Shown here: positions 5,777 to 7,109 of the stretch, in pieces | How positions within the stretch are numbered: the first letter of the stretch is position 1 | Layout of the letters: each line of letters opens with the position of its first letter | Source of the DNA: Nocardioides sp. | GTDB taxonomy: Bacteria > Actinomycetota > Actinomycetes > Propionibacteriales > Nocardioidaceae | DNA length: 7,109 nt | Direction of reading: 5' to 3' | Assembly (NCBI GenBank): GCA_023252065.1 | Contig: JAHEXO010000111.1 | Span: forward strand, 1 to 7,109 | Position numbers and translations under genes: made by a program | The notes under the pieces: generated by a model | The model's database searches: none | Told to the model about the DNA's origin: nothing | What the model saw: the letters and a program-made list of their open reading frames with translations, nothing else

Positions 5777-6688
5777 CTAGGTGGGGGTGTCTGCGCCGCC
5801 CTCTTCAGCGGTGTCGGCGGCGAGGGCGGCGCGGACGACGTCGAGGACCGGTCGCTGCCCGGCCTCGATCTCGCCGACCGGCACCCACTCGACAGCGTCG
5901 GTGGTGCCGCCGGTCTCCACGACCCGGGGCTCGGCACCCTCAGGGACGTCGGCGCGGAAGACCAGGTGGACGCCGTGGAAGTCCTCGTGGCGACCCGACG
6001 GCGCCGTGCCGTCGAAGTGCACGTCGTGGACGTCGAGCAGGTCACCCACCGACGCCTCGAGCCCGGTCTCCTCGGCCAGCTCGCGCGCCAGCGCGTCGCG
6101 GGGCGCCTCGCCGTGGTCGAGCCCGCCACCCGGGAGGGTCCACGACCCGGGGTGGGCCCCGAACGAGGAGATGCGGGTGAGCAGGACGGCGTCGGTGCGC
6201 CGGACCAGGGCGTAGACCCCGATCCGCTGCAGCCGGAAGGGCCGGTGCTCGGCTAGCGCCTCGGTCACGATGTCGGTCACCGGGAGATCGCCGGAAAGGA
6301 CGTCGGTCACCGGGTGCCAGGCGACGTCGACCGTCGAGCCGTCGACCTCGACGACCCGTGGCTCGGGGGCGTCGGCGGGCACCCACGCGTCGTACACGAT
6401 GCGGAGTGCCTGGTAGTCCCAGCGCCGGCCCTTGCGCCACATCGAGGGCAGGTGGGCGGAGTAGACACGGGCGGTGTCACCGACCTCGGCCTCGAGCCCG
6501 GTCTCCTCACGGATCTCGCGCACCAGTGCGTCGCGGGGGTTCTCGCCGTGGTCGACGCCGCCGCCGGGCAGGTGCCACTTCTCGTCGGCCGAGATCCGGC
6601 TCGCCAGGCGGGTCAGGAGGATCCGGTCGTCCCGCAGGACGAGGGCATACGCCGCGACCCGCTGCAGCTTGGGCAGGGGCTTGGGCAA
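5777..6688 (-). CDS. Double-domain Nudix hydrolase, 303 aa, TTG start
   Basis: Nudix enzymes hydrolyse nucleoside diphosphates linked to another group, with Mg2+ bound by the Nudix box. This protein has two complete copies in tandem. Box 1 spans residues 43-65 (GVDHGE ... REIREETGL) and box 2 spans 188-210 (GLDHGE ... RELAEETGL); both fit GX5EX7REUXEEXGU with no catalytic residue lost. Each is preceded by a matching strand (VAAYALVLRDDRILLTRL and IGVYALVRRTDAVLLTRI) and followed by a similar PRVVE(V/T) and W(H/V)PV segment, about 145 residues apart, which points to an internal duplication. The substrate cannot be read from the sequence. The TTG at 6688 is chosen because GGGAGG lies 7 bases upstream. 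The gene follows the reductase gene by 42 bases and precedes the 29-aa peptide gene by 10 bases, so it likely belongs to the same transcript as the downstream genes. Confidence 0.93.
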   Translation of the reverse strand: MPKPLPKLQRVAAYALVLRDDRILLTRLASRISADEKWHLPGGGVDHGENPRDALVREIREETGLEAEVGDTARVYSAHLPSMWRKGRRWDYQALRIVYDAWVPADAPEPRVVEVDGSTVDVAWHPVTDVLSGDLPVTDIVTEALAEHRPFRLQRIGVYALVRRTDAVLLTRISSFGAHPGSWTLPGGGLDHGEAPRDALARELAEETGLEASVGDLLDVHDVHFDGTAPSGRHEDFHGVHLVFRADVPEGAEPRVVETGGTTDAVEWVPVGEIEAGQRPVLDVVRAALAADTAEEGGADTPT

Positions 6689-6695
6689 CGGTCAA

Positions 6696-6701
6696 CCTCC
6701 C
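6696..6701 (-). promoter_or_regulatory. Ribosome-binding site of the double Nudix gene
   Basis: GGGAGG on the minus strand, 7 bases before the TTG codon at 6688. This strong site decides in favour of the unusual TTG start, since no ATG or GTG in frame is nearby. Confidence 0.75.
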
Positions 6702-6730
6702 GACGTGGTCGACCCATCCTGTCAGGCCGG

Positions 6731-7109
6731 TCAGGCGAACGGCGGACGGGCGTCGCGAGCGTGGGAGTGTCGACCGGCCCAGCGCCACACACGGGCGGCT
6801 CGGTCGCGGTCGTCGTCTGTGACCAGGTTGCCCATCCAGCGCAGGGCCAGGGTCATCAGCCAATCGGAGCGCATGCCGGCCGGGCCGAGGGTGGCCAGCA
6901 GCCGCGGGACGGTGACCAGTCCGGCCAGGCGGCGGGCGATCGAGAACGACTCGCCGTAGTGCTCGGTCAAGGTGGCCGGCCAGGCGGTGGCGAGGTCGGC
7001 GTCCTCTGCGATCAGCTCGGCGACCAGGCGGCCGCCCTCGAGGCCGTAGTCGATGCCCTCGCCGTTGAGCGGGTTGACGCACGCGGCGGCGTCGCCGACC
7101 AGCGCCCAG
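6731..7109 (-). CDS. Geranylgeranyl-reductase-family FAD-dependent oxidoreductase, C-terminal part (5' end outside window)
   Basis: The frame is open to the right edge (codons from base 7108) and ends in TGA at 6731, giving about 125 C-terminal residues. The decisive motif is VGDAAACVNPLNGEGIDYGLEGGRLVAELI, the second FAD-binding GD motif plus following helix typical of the geranylgeranyl reductase / para-hydroxybenzoate hydroxylase-like flavoproteins. Members reduce isoprenoid side chains, in actinobacteria often those of menaquinone or membrane lipids. The rest (HYGESFSIARRLAGL, DWLMTLALRWMGNLV) is helical and matches the C-terminal cap of this family. The N-terminal Rossmann GxGxxG region lies outside the window, so the exact substrate cannot be inferred. 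It is the first gene seen of the minus-strand run leading to the Nudix gene. Confidence 0.88.
   Translation of the reverse strand, partial: WALVGDAAACVNPLNGEGIDYGLEGGRLVAELIAEDADLATAWPATLTEHYGESFSIARRLAGLVTVPRLLATLGPAGMRSDWLMTLALRWMGNLVTDDDRDRAARVWRWAGRHSHARDARPPFA

Noticed and set aside
4385..6256. Long plus-strand open frame (623 codons) opposite the methyltransferase and Nudix genes
   Set aside because: It is antisense to genes with clear catalytic motifs; the translation has no recognisable fold and shows the usual shadow composition.

Overview
The window is chromosomal DNA from a high-GC actinobacterium. Reading frames have strongly GC-biased third codon positions, the partial SerC at the left edge is of the actinobacterial/mycobacterial type, and the general look is that of Nocardioides or a relative. 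The genus is an inference from gene style, not proven. No mobile element, CRISPR array, tRNA or rRNA is visible.

Layout. (1) Bases 1-570 (+): C-terminal part of phosphoserine aminotransferase serC. (2) Bases 571-685: a short intergenic region between convergent genes, filled by two related ~32-nt palindromes. (3) Bases 686-1523 (-): a two-gene unit in which a macro-domain (ADP-ribose-type) hydrolase overlaps by 8 bases a small stand-alone LigD-type 3'-phosphoesterase domain protein. (4) Bases 1583-2413 (+): a GNAT acetyltransferase, divergent from the macro gene. (5) Bases 2416-3423 (-): a bacterial type IB topoisomerase, tail-to-tail with the GNAT gene with only 2 bases between stops. (6) Bases 3474-7109 (-): a tightly packed same-strand run. 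In transcription order it holds a geranylgeranyl-reductase-type flavoprotein (C-terminal part), a double-Nudix hydrolase with a TTG start, a 29-residue single-pass membrane peptide, a class I methyltransferase of the PCCH type, and a secreted, membrane-anchored beta-propeller-like protein. The last three genes are joined by ATGA and TGATG stop/start overlaps.

How the parts may work together. SerC (serine biosynthesis) and the reductase (isoprenoid/menaquinone side-chain reduction) are housekeeping genes at the edges. The interior is enriched for nucleotide and nucleic-acid processing enzymes (macro domain, 3'-phosphoesterase, TopIB, Nudix x2, methyltransferase), but only two overlapping clusters are supported as co-expressed. 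The most unusual items are the macro/3'-phosphoesterase pair, whose phosphoesterase is trimmed and has a Tyr-to-His change at a conserved active-site position, and the palindromic repeat pair. I do not see clear evidence for a complete new defence or mobile system.
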